From NCBI GenBank assembly GCA_903819975.1, contig CAIJFI010000007.1:1-64000 (forward strand): DNA of 64,000 nt, in the 5' to 3' direction. This DNA is from an uncultured Bacteroidota bacterium. GTDB taxonomy: Bacteria > Bacteroidota > Bacteroidia > Chitinophagales > Chitinophagaceae. The first letter of the stretch is position 1, and each line of letters begins with the position of its first letter. The notes beneath the pieces were generated by a model. It saw nothing but the letters and a program-made list of their open reading frames with translations. It did no database searches and was not told where the DNA came from. A program made the position numbers and the translations under genes. This document shows, in pieces, positions 9,895 through 19,091 of the stretch.

Positions 9895-9929
9895 AAAAGG
9901 CTGGCTCTAATTAGAGTCAGCCTTTTTTT
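9895..9929 (+). terminator. Rho-independent terminator after the SusCD operon
   Basis: GGCTGGCTCT / AGAGTCAGCC (one G-T wobble) around a 4-nt loop, flanked by A6 on one side and T7 on the other. It lies 19 bp past the DUF4397 stop and ends the 4170-9876 transcript. The A/T flanks make it potentially bidirectional. Confidence 0.85.
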
Positions 9930-9934
9930 ATGGA

Positions 9935-9942
9935 TATATTTG
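9935..9942 (+). promoter_or_regulatory. Candidate Bacteroidota -7 box
   Basis: TATATTTG matches the TAnnTTTG -7 consensus of Bacteroidota primary-sigma promoters. It lies between the terminator and the ATG at 9961, giving a short leader for the phosphodiester glycosidase gene. I see no good -33 TTTG at the right spacing, so confidence is limited. Confidence 0.4.
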
Positions 9943-9960
9943 AATACCAAAATACAAGCT

Positions 9961-10917
9961 ATGAAAAAGACAATGCTATTCTTAATTTTAGGACTTACGT
10001 TTTTGCAAGTAAAGGCTCAATGGAAGGATGTTTCGGAATCATTTGGATTAAAAACGGAAAGTATCAAGTTATTTGAATGGCAAGGCAATTATAACGATAG
10101 TGCATTCAGGGCTTATTACGTTAAGATAAACACTAAGGACAAGCAAGTAACAATTAATACAGATACCACTTTATATAGACGCTTAACCCCAATGCAGTTT
10201 TATAATCGTTTGCAATCTCCAACAGTGGTTGTAAATGCATCTTTTTTTGAATTTAAAAATAATACCAACCTAAATGTGATTGTTAAAGATGGTAAAGTTG
10301 TTGCTTACAATTTAAATAGCATGTTAAACAAAGGGAAAGACACATTCACGTATACACATGTATTAGCCTCTGCTATTGGTATGAAAAAAAATGGATTTTT
10401 GAAAAATAATAACGAGTTAGATGTCGCATATACTTTTACTGATTCATCAATGAAAAATGTGTATTATCAGTCTACCCCACTAGCTCCATTTAAAGATTCA
10501 ATTGCGAAACTCAATTTAAATCATCCCCGTTTACAAAACCTTGCTCCATGGAAAGTTAGCTGGGCAGTTGGTGGAGGCCCTGTATTAATAAGAGACAAAC
10601 AAATATCTATAAGCAATGAACAAGAACGTAAATTTACAGGGAAAGCTATATTAGACCGCCATCCTAGAACAGCAATGGGTTATACCAAAGACGGTGATTT
10701 AATTATACTTGCAATACAAGGCAGAATGAAAGGTATTGCAGTGGGAGCAACACTAGGCGAAACGGCATCTTTATTGCTTAACTTAGGATGTATTGAAGGC
10801 TTAAATTTAGATGGAGGTGGAAGTTCTTGTTTACTTGTAAATGGTAAAGAAACTATTAAACCATCTGACCCAACTGGCGAAAGACCAGTACCTGCTATTT
10901 TATATGTAAACCAATAA
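9961..10917 (+). CDS. Phosphodiester glycosidase family protein (NAGPA/DUF2233 domain)
   Basis: The 318-aa secreted protein has a signal peptide MKKTMLFLILGLTFLQVKAQ. I start it at the ATG at 9961; an in-frame TTG at 9940 would put seven residues in front of the signal. Family motifs are clear: VVNASFFEF, WAVGGGPVLI, RHPRTAMGY, and the C-terminal GLNLDGGGSSCL loop. The family includes the enzyme that uncovers mannose-6-phosphate in lysosomal targeting; bacterial members hydrolyse sugar phosphodiesters or remain untested. It has its own promoter-like box and is transcribed convergently with the outer membrane receptor gene that ends 2 bp away. Confidence 0.88.
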   Translation: MKKTMLFLILGLTFLQVKAQWKDVSESFGLKTESIKLFEWQGNYNDSAFRAYYVKINTKDKQVTINTDTTLYRRLTPMQFYNRLQSPTVVVNASFFEFKNNTNLNVIVKDGKVVAYNLNSMLNKGKDTFTYTHVLASAIGMKKNGFLKNNNELDVAYTFTDSSMKNVYYQSTPLAPFKDSIAKLNLNHPRLQNLAPWKVSWAVGGGPVLIRDKQISISNEQERKFTGKAILDRHPRTAMGYTKDGDLIILAIQGRMKGIAVGATLGETASLLLNLGCIEGLNLDGGGSSCLLVNGKETIKPSDPTGERPVPAILYVNQ

Positions 10918-10919
10918 AT

Positions 10920-13376
10920 TTATTTTTGGTTCAACTTGTCTAATGCATCCTTCTTTTGTTTGTCATCTAGATTACTCTTAATCTTAGTTTTACTTATTTG
11001 ATAACTAACAGATAATCTAAAGTTTTGAGTATTGCTTTCGCTATGACTGACAATATTAAAATTTGTACCTGAAGTATATCCATCATACTTCTGTAATCCA
11101 AATGGATCAATTGCAGCAACTGACATGGTTAGTTTCTTATTAAAGAATTTGTGCATTACACTAATACTCATGTTAATATTGCTATGGCTTTTGCCTTGTG
11201 GATTGATATAACTTCCGTAGCGATTACTAGCTTCAATCATGGTGATACTATTAATTGCATAAGAATAATTTAAAGTTGCGTATTCGGTAGCGCCATCTAT
11301 ATAATGGTATAGTAGTTTTTCTCTATCACTATATTTATAATAAATAAAGCCACCACTAAGATTCAGTTTTAAGGCCTTAGCAATAGTAATACCGGTCCAT
11401 ATACTACCCGAAATCTCGTCCTGGTCAGATATGTTTTGATAAGTAGTTTGAGTTTTTCCGTTGTCAATTAAAGTTCTTACAGCATTAAAGACATGTTTAA
11501 TATGGTTGTACCCTAAATTAGTATTAATATTAAACTGAGGCTTTACATAAGTTACATTAAAATCATAATTATCATTAAGCGTTGGCTTAATCAAAGGGTT
11601 ACCAAAACGAATATTGTAAGGATCGCTATAATCTATATTGGGATTAAGTTCGGTAATACCTGGTCTTCGGATAGTTTCACGATACACCCATGAAATATTA
11701 AACGCTTTATTAAACTCTTTTCTTAATGTAATATTAGGCAAGAAATTTAAATAAGTATTGTTCGCGTCTTCGGAATTCCCTTTAATAAATTGAAAATCCG
11801 AACCGGTATTCTCCGCCTGTACCCCAGTTATAATGCGCCATTTACGAGGAAGCCCCCAAATTAAAGAAGTTCTTAACTGAATGATAGATTGATTGAAATA
11901 AAAATTATTGCTCAATAAATCATTACTAATATAATTGTTACTAAGCTTACTCAAAAAGCTTGTGCTTAAAATATTGTGATGTGTAACATTTGAAAAGGAG
12001 GCCCCAAATGACATATAGATAGTACCAGTATCATTTAATGGCTTATTGTAATTACTATTAATATAAAAAGACCGGATATAATTATCAGTTAATTGTACTT
12101 GGGTGGAATCTAAACCAGTTGGTAAAAAATCAGATTGAAGAAACTGTTGGTAAAAATCGCGATTGTTGTCGTTTTTACTAAAGCTTAAACCACTTGACAA
12201 TTGTAACTTTTCGACAGGATTTTTCCCCTTCCATTGGTAAGAACTAGAAAAACTATGACTATACCCGTCACCATTATATTGATTAGAACGCGTATTGGCT
12301 TTATACACATTTAAGTTACTATCAAGGTAAGTAGATATGATATCAGAGTGATTGTTATAATAATTTAAATTACCCTGATAAACAATGGTAGCAGTGCTTT
12401 TTTTAGTAAAATCATAGTCGGCCTGTAATCGCATATTGGGCGATGTATTACGATTTTTAAAAACCGTATTAGTATTAAAATAATTAGTATGGTCTGTGTA
12501 TATATTAGTTCTGTGCGAATAAGAGTTTCCTCTAGTTTCGCCATTGCCTACTCCAATATTTGATAAAAAATTAAGTTTGCCGGCGCGATAATTAAAATTT
12601 GCCGAAGTAGACTTTTCCCCTTTTGTTCCTGCTGTTACCGCAATTCTTTCATATATCCCAATACGCCCTTTTTTAGTAATAATATTAATAACACCCCCAG
12701 GATAAGTTGCATATTCGGGAGGCGGATTACTCATAATCTCTACCTTTTCAACAACATTGGCTGGTAAACTTTCTAACAAATCGTTTAATTGTTGCCCACT
12801 TAAATTAACCGGTTTTTCATCCATTAAAATCAATGGCACCCTGCCTTGCATTAATAAAGAGCCATCCGGATTTACATTCATTAATGGCAAATTGCGAAGC
12901 ATTTCTGATGCGCTAGTCCCATTACTTAAAGGGCTTTCGGCCACATTAACAATTAACTTGCCATCCTTGTTTTCTATTAATGGCTTTTCAGCATAAACAA
13001 TAACCTCGCCTAATGTATTTGAGGACTCATTCAAGTTAACGTCGCCTAAATTAATATCCATTCTATCCGAATACAATTTGATACTATCAATGGTAGTCTT
13101 AGAAAAGCCAACAATACTGATTGACAATTTATAAAAACCTGGCGCCAATTTTTGAATATCAAATCCGCCATTTCTGTCAGATTCAAAATGCAAGGAAACA
13201 GATGCACCATTAAGTGATTGTAAATGAAGATTTGCAAGTGCCAGTGGCTTTCCCAACTTCCCATCTAAAATATTCCCAGAAATACTTCCATTTATAGCCT
13301 TTTGCTTAATAACATCCTGTGCGTTTGCTGTGATTAGTAATCCGGTAAATAAAATTAAGAATAGAGATTTGAACAT
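10920..13376 (-). CDS. Outer membrane beta-barrel family protein with carboxypeptidase-regulatory domain
   Basis: An 818-aa TonB-dependent-receptor-like protein: signal peptide to about residue 20 (ANAQ), CarboxypepD_reg-like domain (ISGNILDGKLGKPLALANLH onward) at about 30-115, then a plug-like region (VEKVEIMSNPPPEYATYPGG) at about 200-230. The C-terminal barrel is rich in N, Y, S and T, as in the OMP_b-brl_3 group. It ends with a lysine/aspartate-rich tail (DDKQKKDALDKLNQK), unusual because barrels normally end on an aromatic residue. No SusD partner is adjacent. It may be a siderophore, peptide or metal receptor; substrate unknown. No operon partner is seen. Confidence 0.88.
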   Translation of the reverse strand: MFKSLFLILFTGLLITANAQDVIKQKAINGSISGNILDGKLGKPLALANLHLQSLNGASVSLHFESDRNGGFDIQKLAPGFYKLSISIVGFSKTTIDSIKLYSDRMDINLGDVNLNESSNTLGEVIVYAEKPLIENKDGKLIVNVAESPLSNGTSASEMLRNLPLMNVNPDGSLLMQGRVPLILMDEKPVNLSGQQLNDLLESLPANVVEKVEIMSNPPPEYATYPGGVINIITKKGRIGIYERIAVTAGTKGEKSTSANFNYRAGKLNFLSNIGVGNGETRGNSYSHRTNIYTDHTNYFNTNTVFKNRNTSPNMRLQADYDFTKKSTATIVYQGNLNYYNNHSDIISTYLDSNLNVYKANTRSNQYNGDGYSHSFSSSYQWKGKNPVEKLQLSSGLSFSKNDNNRDFYQQFLQSDFLPTGLDSTQVQLTDNYIRSFYINSNYNKPLNDTGTIYMSFGASFSNVTHHNILSTSFLSKLSNNYISNDLLSNNFYFNQSIIQLRTSLIWGLPRKWRIITGVQAENTGSDFQFIKGNSEDANNTYLNFLPNITLRKEFNKAFNISWVYRETIRRPGITELNPNIDYSDPYNIRFGNPLIKPTLNDNYDFNVTYVKPQFNINTNLGYNHIKHVFNAVRTLIDNGKTQTTYQNISDQDEISGSIWTGITIAKALKLNLSGGFIYYKYSDREKLLYHYIDGATEYATLNYSYAINSITMIEASNRYGSYINPQGKSHSNINMSISVMHKFFNKKLTMSVAAIDPFGLQKYDGYTSGTNFNIVSHSESNTQNFRLSVSYQISKTKIKSNLDDKQKKDALDKLNQK

Positions 13377-13680
13377 TATTTATTGATTGCAGCAGCCTAT
13401 TGGTAAAGAATTGTTATTAGGTATAAAATTAAAGAAAATAAAAACATATTTAAGCAATTTGGGATGGTCGGGAGCAAGTTAACAAATATTGGTATTGTGG
13501 TATATGTGTAAGTAAAGGCATCTTAATAGATCTACCTTACATTATACAATTTATTCCTGCAAAATTTAATATCATGTACCAGAAAAAAACATGCCATATA
13601 AGAAGTTGTAAAATCTTATCTAAAAATGCCTTCATTAAATGGATAAATTCAACTAATTTTAATTCAATCATTTAGTTTAT
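13377..13680. other. Intergenic region between divergent genes
   Basis: This 304-bp AT-rich stretch separates the receptor gene (minus) from the SDR gene (plus) and must hold both promoters. I see no strong hairpin, repeat or small ORF with a plausible start in it, and no clear TAnnTTTG box. Confidence 0.5.
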
Positions 13681-14502
13681 ATGGAAAAAGTAGTAGTATT
13701 AATAGGCGCAGGTTCTATAGGACAAGCCATTGTGAGAAGAGTAAGTGCTGGTAAACATATATTATTAGCAGATTTACATGCAGAAAATAACGAAGCAGCA
13801 GCAAAAACTTTAAGTGAAGCTGGATTTAAGGTTAGCACAACATTGGTAGATGTTTCATTAAGAAGTTCGGTGGAAGCCCTTATAGCAAAAGCCACTGCCA
13901 TTGGAGAGGTAACAGGACTAATACATGCAGCTGGCGTGTCGCCATCACAAGCTACTCCAGAAACCATTTTAAAAGTAGACTTATACGGCACTGCATTGGT
14001 TTTAGAATTATTTGGGAATATAATATCAAAAGGAGGATCTGGTGTTATTATATCATCACAGTCTGGTCATAGATTACATGCTTTAACTTCCACAGAAGAT
14101 AAAGAATTGGCAACCATAGACACAGAAGCATTACTAACACTTCCATTACTTCAAAATGTAACAGACTCTTTACATGCATATCAACTATCTAAAAGAGGGA
14201 ATTCATTACGCGTAAAAGCAGAAGCTGTTCGTTGGGGGAAAAGAGGTGCACGAATCAATGCAATAAGCCCAGGCATTATCATAACGCCCTTGGCAAAAGA
14301 AGAACTAAATGGCCCAAGAGGAGAAAGTTATAGAAGAATGTTATCCTTGTCCCCAGCAGGTCGTGCTGGTACACCTGACGAAGTTGGAACTGTTGGCGCA
14401 TTACTTATGAGTGAACAAGGTGCATTTATAACAGGCAGTGATATTTTAATGGATGGCGGCGTTACCGCAGCTTATTTTTATGGTGAGCTGGCCCCAAAAT
14501 AA
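13681..14502 (+). CDS. SDR family oxidoreductase
   Basis: A 273-aa classical short-chain dehydrogenase/reductase. Visible are the Rossmann loop (VLIGAGSIGQAI, residues 5-16), the acidic NAD(P)-selecting position in LLADLHAEN, a HAAG segment (NAAG-like) near residue 81, the catalytic YQLSK, and the C-terminal GSDILMDGG. Unlike the SDR at 966-1661, the YxxxK motif is intact. It carries out an NAD(P)H-dependent redox reaction on an unknown alcohol or ketone. It could in principle supply the missing ketouronate reductase step of the uronate pathway, but it is 20 kb from that locus and nothing local supports it. Confidence 0.88.
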   Translation: MEKVVVLIGAGSIGQAIVRRVSAGKHILLADLHAENNEAAAKTLSEAGFKVSTTLVDVSLRSSVEALIAKATAIGEVTGLIHAAGVSPSQATPETILKVDLYGTALVLELFGNIISKGGSGVIISSQSGHRLHALTSTEDKELATIDTEALLTLPLLQNVTDSLHAYQLSKRGNSLRVKAEAVRWGKRGARINAISPGIIITPLAKEELNGPRGESYRRMLSLSPAGRAGTPDEVGTVGALLMSEQGAFITGSDILMDGGVTAAYFYGELAPK

Positions 14503-14517
14503 AACAATAATTGTTTT
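14501..14517. terminator. Short AT-rich hairpin between convergent genes
   Basis: AAAACAA and TTGTTTT flank a 3-nt spacer across the convergent ends of the SDR (stop 14502) and acyltransferase (stop 14523) genes. A bidirectional terminator is plausible, but the stem is only 7 bp and nearly all A-T. Confidence 0.35.
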
Positions 14518-14522
14518 AACAA

Positions 14523-15551
14523 CTAGCCTACCCAATTCCCAATAAATGGAATTTTTCTTAGCACAAATATAATAAGATAGGAAAATGCCAAACAAAGCAA
14601 ACTCATTAATGGCAAGCTTATTAATGGATTAAAAGCAGTTGCACTAATCAACAAGTCATCAATCCATGCTAATACAACTAAGTGTACTAAATAAATCCCA
14701 TAGCTATAATTGCAAATTTGATTAACGACTACATTTAACCAATTGGGTAGCGCAATATTAGATTGCTTAAATAATAAGTAAACACTCATACTCATTAAAA
14801 ATACACCAGGGGTAAGCGGGGCCAAATATATTTCCTTGTCAACATTGTTTTGAAAAGCCAAATGATAAGTAGCAAATGATATAGCAGCTATTGAACCAAG
14901 AAGCAAAGTCCAAAGTATTATTTTATTCAATTGTGCAAATTTGAAAAAATAGTATCCGCCAATCAAATATCCTATGTACCCCGTAAAATAATTAAGCTCA
15001 AAATCGGTTCTGTATTTATCTATTAATGGATATGCCACTAGCAGGAAAAACCAAAATACAAGAAAAAGGGTAAGCTCTTTTTTGTTGGCATATTTAGTCC
15101 ATTTGGAAAAAATAGGAATTATAAAATACATCCCAATAATCATATAAATGTACCAAAGGTGTACCGCAGATCCCGAAATGGCATTCTCTAATACCAAGCC
15201 ACCTTTTTGTGACAACGATAATCTATTCCCTAATAAATCATCCCAATTATTGTGTAGCAAATAAAATACACTCCAAATTAAAAATGGAACAATTATTTTA
15301 TTCAACGCTTTTCTTAAAAAGTCGCCTATTTTATCATTGTAGTTCCCCAGCACAAAGGAGCCTGTAAGCATTACAAATACAGGCACTGACCATCTTACTG
15401 CGGTATTAATTATGATAGATATAACCCAGTCGTTTTGTGGAATTTTTCCAAGGCTTCCAGTTAAATAGGAAGAAGCATGAATAAATATCACTCCCAAAGT
15501 AGCGGCGGCTCTTAAATTATTTGCCCAGGATAATTTGGGAGTGTTACTCAT
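14523..15551 (-). CDS. Acyltransferase family membrane protein (acyltransferase 3)
   Basis: The 342-aa protein consists almost entirely of hydrophobic helices, about ten in all. It opens with WANNLRAAATLGVIFIHASS, the conserved N-terminal region of the acyltransferase-3 family, including the histidine in IFIHAS. The family moves acyl groups (often acetyl or succinyl) to sugars or cell-surface polymers at the inner membrane. It stands alone, ends in TAG and converges on the SDR gene. The acceptor is unknown. Confidence 0.88.
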   Translation of the reverse strand: MSNTPKLSWANNLRAAATLGVIFIHASSYLTGSLGKIPQNDWVISIIINTAVRWSVPVFVMLTGSFVLGNYNDKIGDFLRKALNKIIVPFLIWSVFYLLHNNWDDLLGNRLSLSQKGGLVLENAISGSAVHLWYIYMIIGMYFIIPIFSKWTKYANKKELTLFLVFWFFLLVAYPLIDKYRTDFELNYFTGYIGYLIGGYYFFKFAQLNKIILWTLLLGSIAAISFATYHLAFQNNVDKEIYLAPLTPGVFLMSMSVYLLFKQSNIALPNWLNVVVNQICNYSYGIYLVHLVVLAWIDDLLISATAFNPLISLPLMSLLCLAFSYLIIFVLRKIPFIGNWVG

Positions 15552-15633
15552 TAGCTTTGAATTGATAATTGTTTTTTCACTATCAAGTCAAAGATAAACA
15601 TTAAATAGTCTTACTATTAGATTAATGGCTTTT

Positions 15634-16332
15634 CTAGGACTTATGTTCTTTTTTTCCTAAAAGTGTTTTTAAAAGTAATTGTGCGACCGCTTCAGATGAC
15701 GCAGGATTTTGCCCAGTAATTAATAACCCATCATGTTCGGTATAAGAACTCCAATCTGCTCCTTTACTATAATGTGCACCTAATTTTTTTAACGCATCCT
15801 CCAATAAGAATGGCACAACTTTTGTCAATCCCACTACCTCCTCTTCGGTATTTGAAAAGCAAGTCAACTTTTTACCTTTAACAAGCGGGTGTCCATTTTC
15901 GGCCTTAACATTAACTAGTGCGGCAGGCGCATGGCATACAAATGCAATTGGCTTTTGTGTATTATAAAACCCTTCAATTAATGCAATTGAATATTTATCA
16001 TTTGCAAGATCCCACAATGGACCATGGCCACCTGGATAAAAAACAGCATCGTAGTCATCAATCTTTATATCACTTAATTTTTTTGTATTAGCTACTTTAT
16101 CTACCGCATTTAAATCGGCATAGAATCTTTTAGTTGTATTTGTCTGTGCCTCTTTTAATTCACTTTTTGGGTCAACGGGGGGCTGCCCTCCTAAAGGCGA
16201 TGCAATAGTTATAACTGCACCTGCATCCAATAATACATAATACGGTGCCGTGAATTCTTCAACCCAAAAACCAGTTTTTAGCCCCGTAGTACCTAAGGCA
16301 CTATGCGAGGTTAACACAATAAGTATTCTCAT
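15634..16332 (-). CDS. Type 1 glutamine amidotransferase-like (DJ-1/PfpI superfamily) protein
   Basis: This 232-aa cytosolic protein has the DJ-1/PfpI fold signature. The nucleophile elbow AFVCHAPAAL (Cys near residue 138) is preceded by DAVFYPGGHGPLWDL, and the N-terminus reads RILIVLTSHSALG. The length and motif order resemble Hsp31-like chaperone/glyoxalase III or deglycase members rather than true amidotransferases. A role in dealing with methylglyoxal or protein damage is a family-based inference. It lies 145 bp downstream of the GH30 gene on the same strand and is probably not part of the glucan locus. Confidence 0.88.
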   Translation of the reverse strand: MRILIVLTSHSALGTTGLKTGFWVEEFTAPYYVLLDAGAVITIASPLGGQPPVDPKSELKEAQTNTTKRFYADLNAVDKVANTKKLSDIKIDDYDAVFYPGGHGPLWDLANDKYSIALIEGFYNTQKPIAFVCHAPAALVNVKAENGHPLVKGKKLTCFSNTEEEVVGLTKVVPFLLEDALKKLGAHYSKGADWSSYTEHDGLLITGQNPASSEAVAQLLLKTLLGKKEHKS

Positions 16333-16477
16333 GATTATATGATTTAATTATGGCGAACGCCATATTACTAAGGTCAAAATATAACCAATCAATAAATTAC
16401 AAAGAATGAAAATTAAATTACAGTAATCACAGATTTATGGAATGAGCATTCAAAAAATAAGGAATATTTAAAAACCT

Positions 16478-17929
16478 CTAAAAAATATAGGTCCCAACAG
16501 AACCTGCCTCTAAATAGGTTGTTGCCCATCTGCCATTGTACTTAATGTTATAAGATTCAGCGGCACTCCCATCATTCATTACAATTAATACCATTTTCCC
16601 TGATGGTGTTTTAAAAGCAACATTATATAAGTTTCCGACAACTTCACTTCCAATGCGATACGAGCCAAATGGAACAAACTTTGAAGCGTGTGCAATTATA
16701 TAATAACCAACATTTCTGGTTACAACAGAATTATCAATTGTTAAAGCGCCTTTGCACGCAGAGCAACCGCCATTTGTATGTGGATTAAAAGACGCATCAC
16801 TTGCCAAATTCCACTCCAAGGCTACTTTACTCCAATTACGCATTGAACCTATTACTACATTCTTCGTGTGCCATTTTAAATCGCCATCAAAACTTCCTGT
16901 CGCAGAAGTCCATTGTTCGGTAAAATACAATCCTTTATCCGGGAATGCATTATGGACACTTGATAACGCACTTATATCACCGCCATATAAATGAAATGCC
17001 GATCCTGTTACATAGGATTTTGCAGTAGCGTCATTTAATATTGAAATTGGATAATCAGGTTTATCGCAATTATGATCGTATAGAATTATCTTGGTTTTTA
17101 AACCCGAAGTATTAAATGCAGGCCCCAAATAATTTTTTATGAACTCTGATTGTTGAGCAGCCAACATGACCATACTTGGATTATTATATGGATTTAATGG
17201 TTCGTTTTGCAGCGTTATCGCATCCACTGTAATCCCATTTTGTTTCATAGCCTGGATGTACTTCACAAAATATTGTGCATATACATTATAATACTGGGGC
17301 AATAAACTTCCTCCAACTGTTGACTGATTGTCCTTCATCCAAGTTGGAGCCGACCAAGGGCTACCCATTATTTTAATATTGGGATTGATGGAAATAATTT
17401 CTTTTAATAAAGGAATTAGATCTGTCATATCTGGAGATAAATCAAACTTGTCTAATTTTATGTCGGTTTGATTAGCCGGCATATCATCGTAAGAAAACAC
17501 ATTGGCATTTAAGTCTGAAGCACCAATGCTAATTCTTAAATAGTTAATCGAAATTGAATTTGCATTTTGACCAAATAGTTCTTGTAATAAATCTTTTTTT
17601 GTAGTAGGGTTTAATTTATTGATAACTTGAGCACTACCACCTGTTAAACTGTATCCAAAGCCTTCTATATCTTGAAATAAATTAGCGTCATTTATTTCAA
17701 TCGTATTGTAATTATTAAATGCAGTTCCGAATTTTAAAATTTGGGATTGTTTTTCTAGCTTAACTGTTTGATCTCCTTTTGTCAACCAAAACTCAATATC
17801 ACTTAATACAGGAGTACTTGACTTTGCTGTATCAGATGGGCTTTTGGTCGTTGGTGTAACAACAGAAGTACTAGCAGGCGTACAACTTAATAAAGCAATA
17901 CCTAATATAAAAAAGGCTAGCATTTTCAT
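16478..17929 (-). CDS. Glycoside hydrolase family 30 (beta-glucanase/glucosidase)
   Basis: A 483-aa lipoprotein (lipobox LLSC, Cys16). The (beta/alpha)8 barrel shows GFGYSLTGGSA, MGSPWSAPTWMKDN, the acid/base glutamate Glu243 in TLQNEPLNP and the nucleophile Glu338 in LYFTEQW; the C-terminal beta domain ends at VGTYIF. GH30 members of this type attack beta-1,6- or beta-1,3-glucosidic bonds. Beside a GH16 laminarinase it would debranch beta-1,6 side links of laminarin; that specificity is inferred from context. Anchored in the outer membrane or periplasm. It is the last gene of the SusCD-GH16-GH30 operon and ends in TAG. Confidence 0.92.
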   Translation of the reverse strand: MKMLAFFILGIALLSCTPASTSVVTPTTKSPSDTAKSSTPVLSDIEFWLTKGDQTVKLEKQSQILKFGTAFNNYNTIEINDANLFQDIEGFGYSLTGGSAQVINKLNPTTKKDLLQELFGQNANSISINYLRISIGASDLNANVFSYDDMPANQTDIKLDKFDLSPDMTDLIPLLKEIISINPNIKIMGSPWSAPTWMKDNQSTVGGSLLPQYYNVYAQYFVKYIQAMKQNGITVDAITLQNEPLNPYNNPSMVMLAAQQSEFIKNYLGPAFNTSGLKTKIILYDHNCDKPDYPISILNDATAKSYVTGSAFHLYGGDISALSSVHNAFPDKGLYFTEQWTSATGSFDGDLKWHTKNVVIGSMRNWSKVALEWNLASDASFNPHTNGGCSACKGALTIDNSVVTRNVGYYIIAHASKFVPFGSYRIGSEVVGNLYNVAFKTPSGKMVLIVMNDGSAAESYNIKYNGRWATTYLEAGSVGTYIF

Positions 17930-18024
17930 AACTTACTTGTTAAATTAGGTTTGTTAAATTAAAGTGCGTAAGATATAACTAATTAAATTAGGTATATAAT
18001 TCAAGAATTTCGCAATGGTAAAAC

Positions 18025-19080
18025 CTATTGATAAACTCTTACATAATCTACTTCCATTGTATCACTTGTAAAAGCTGGGTCAATTGTGCCACCCATGTTT
18101 CCACCCATTGCTAAATTTAGAATAAGGAAGAAATTTTGATTGAAAGGTGTTGTAGGATTATTTGCAAAACTATAATATAATAAATCGTCTACGTAAATTT
18201 TAATGCTTACATCGGTCCACTCTAGCGTGTATTTATGAAAAGCAGTTGACGCGTTATTAATCATAGTTGTAGCCCCGTCAGCATTTCCACCAGAACGACC
18301 TGGGTAATGCAAAGTGCCATATATTTTATTTAGAGAATTTCCAATATGTTCCATTATATCAATCTCTCCACAAGCAGGCCATCCTGCAGATAAAAAATTA
18401 TCACCTAGCATCCAAGTAGCAGGCCATGTTCCTGCTTTTGATGGCAATTTTGCACTAATATCCACTTTGCCATATTTAAATGAAAACTTTCCTTTACTTA
18501 GTAGTCTTGCAGAAGTATAATTGCTTCCACTAAAAGCTTCTTTAATAGCAGTAATTTTTAAAGTACCGCCAGAAACGATTGCATTTGTTGTTCTATTTGT
18601 ATAATATTCTTGTTCGTTATTTCCCCAACCTCCTGCACCAAGATCATAACCCCATTTATTAGGGTCTGGTGCACTTGCCGTTGTCGCGTCAAATTCATCT
18701 GACCAAATTAAAGATAGTGCGGCTGTAACATTTATTACAGTGGACTTTGAAGCAGTTTCGCCAGTTGCGCTTTTAGCAACTACAGTAACTGTATAAGCGC
18801 CTGAAGTAGCATATTTGTATGTAAAATCTCCTGTAGTAGAAATTTGATTACTAATCCCATTTCCTAAGTCAAAAGTATACATGACTGCATTGGTTGCAGC
18901 TGCCTTAAAAACAACATTACCAGAACCGCTTACAACAGCATCCAATGTTAAATTGGTTGGTGCTTTGGAAACTGGAGTAGTAGTTGTTTCTCCTCCCTTA
19001 CCGCAGGATGAAATTGCGGTAAGGAGAAGGACAAACAAAACACTAATAAACTTAATTTTAGAAATTACTTTAAAAAGCAT
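18025..19080 (-). CDS. GH16 endo-beta-1,3-glucanase (laminarinase-like) with PKD domain
   Basis: The 351-aa lipoprotein has lipobox Cys26 (AISSC). Residues about 40-120 form a PKD-like beta-sandwich (GAYTVTVVAKSATGE). The catalytic jelly roll begins at LIWSDEFD (about 124) and carries the diagnostic GEIDIMEH motif with Glu239, Asp241 and Glu244 as nucleophile, assistant and acid/base. WATWMLGDN-type substrate-cleft residues precede it (PATWMLG here). EIDIMEH with the extra methionine is the laminarinase/lichenase pattern rather than that of agarases or carrageenases. It would hydrolyse beta-1,3-glucan at the surface for SusCD uptake. The SusE-like gene ends 11 bp upstream. Confidence 0.94.
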   Translation of the reverse strand: MLFKVISKIKFISVLFVLLLTAISSCGKGGETTTTPVSKAPTNLTLDAVVSGSGNVVFKAAATNAVMYTFDLGNGISNQISTTGDFTYKYATSGAYTVTVVAKSATGETASKSTVINVTAALSLIWSDEFDATTASAPDPNKWGYDLGAGGWGNNEQEYYTNRTTNAIVSGGTLKITAIKEAFSGSNYTSARLLSKGKFSFKYGKVDISAKLPSKAGTWPATWMLGDNFLSAGWPACGEIDIMEHIGNSLNKIYGTLHYPGRSGGNADGATTMINNASTAFHKYTLEWTDVSIKIYVDDLLYYSFANNPTTPFNQNFFLILNLAMGGNMGGTIDPAFTSDTMEVDYVRVYQ

Positions 19081-19091
19081 TTTTAAATTTT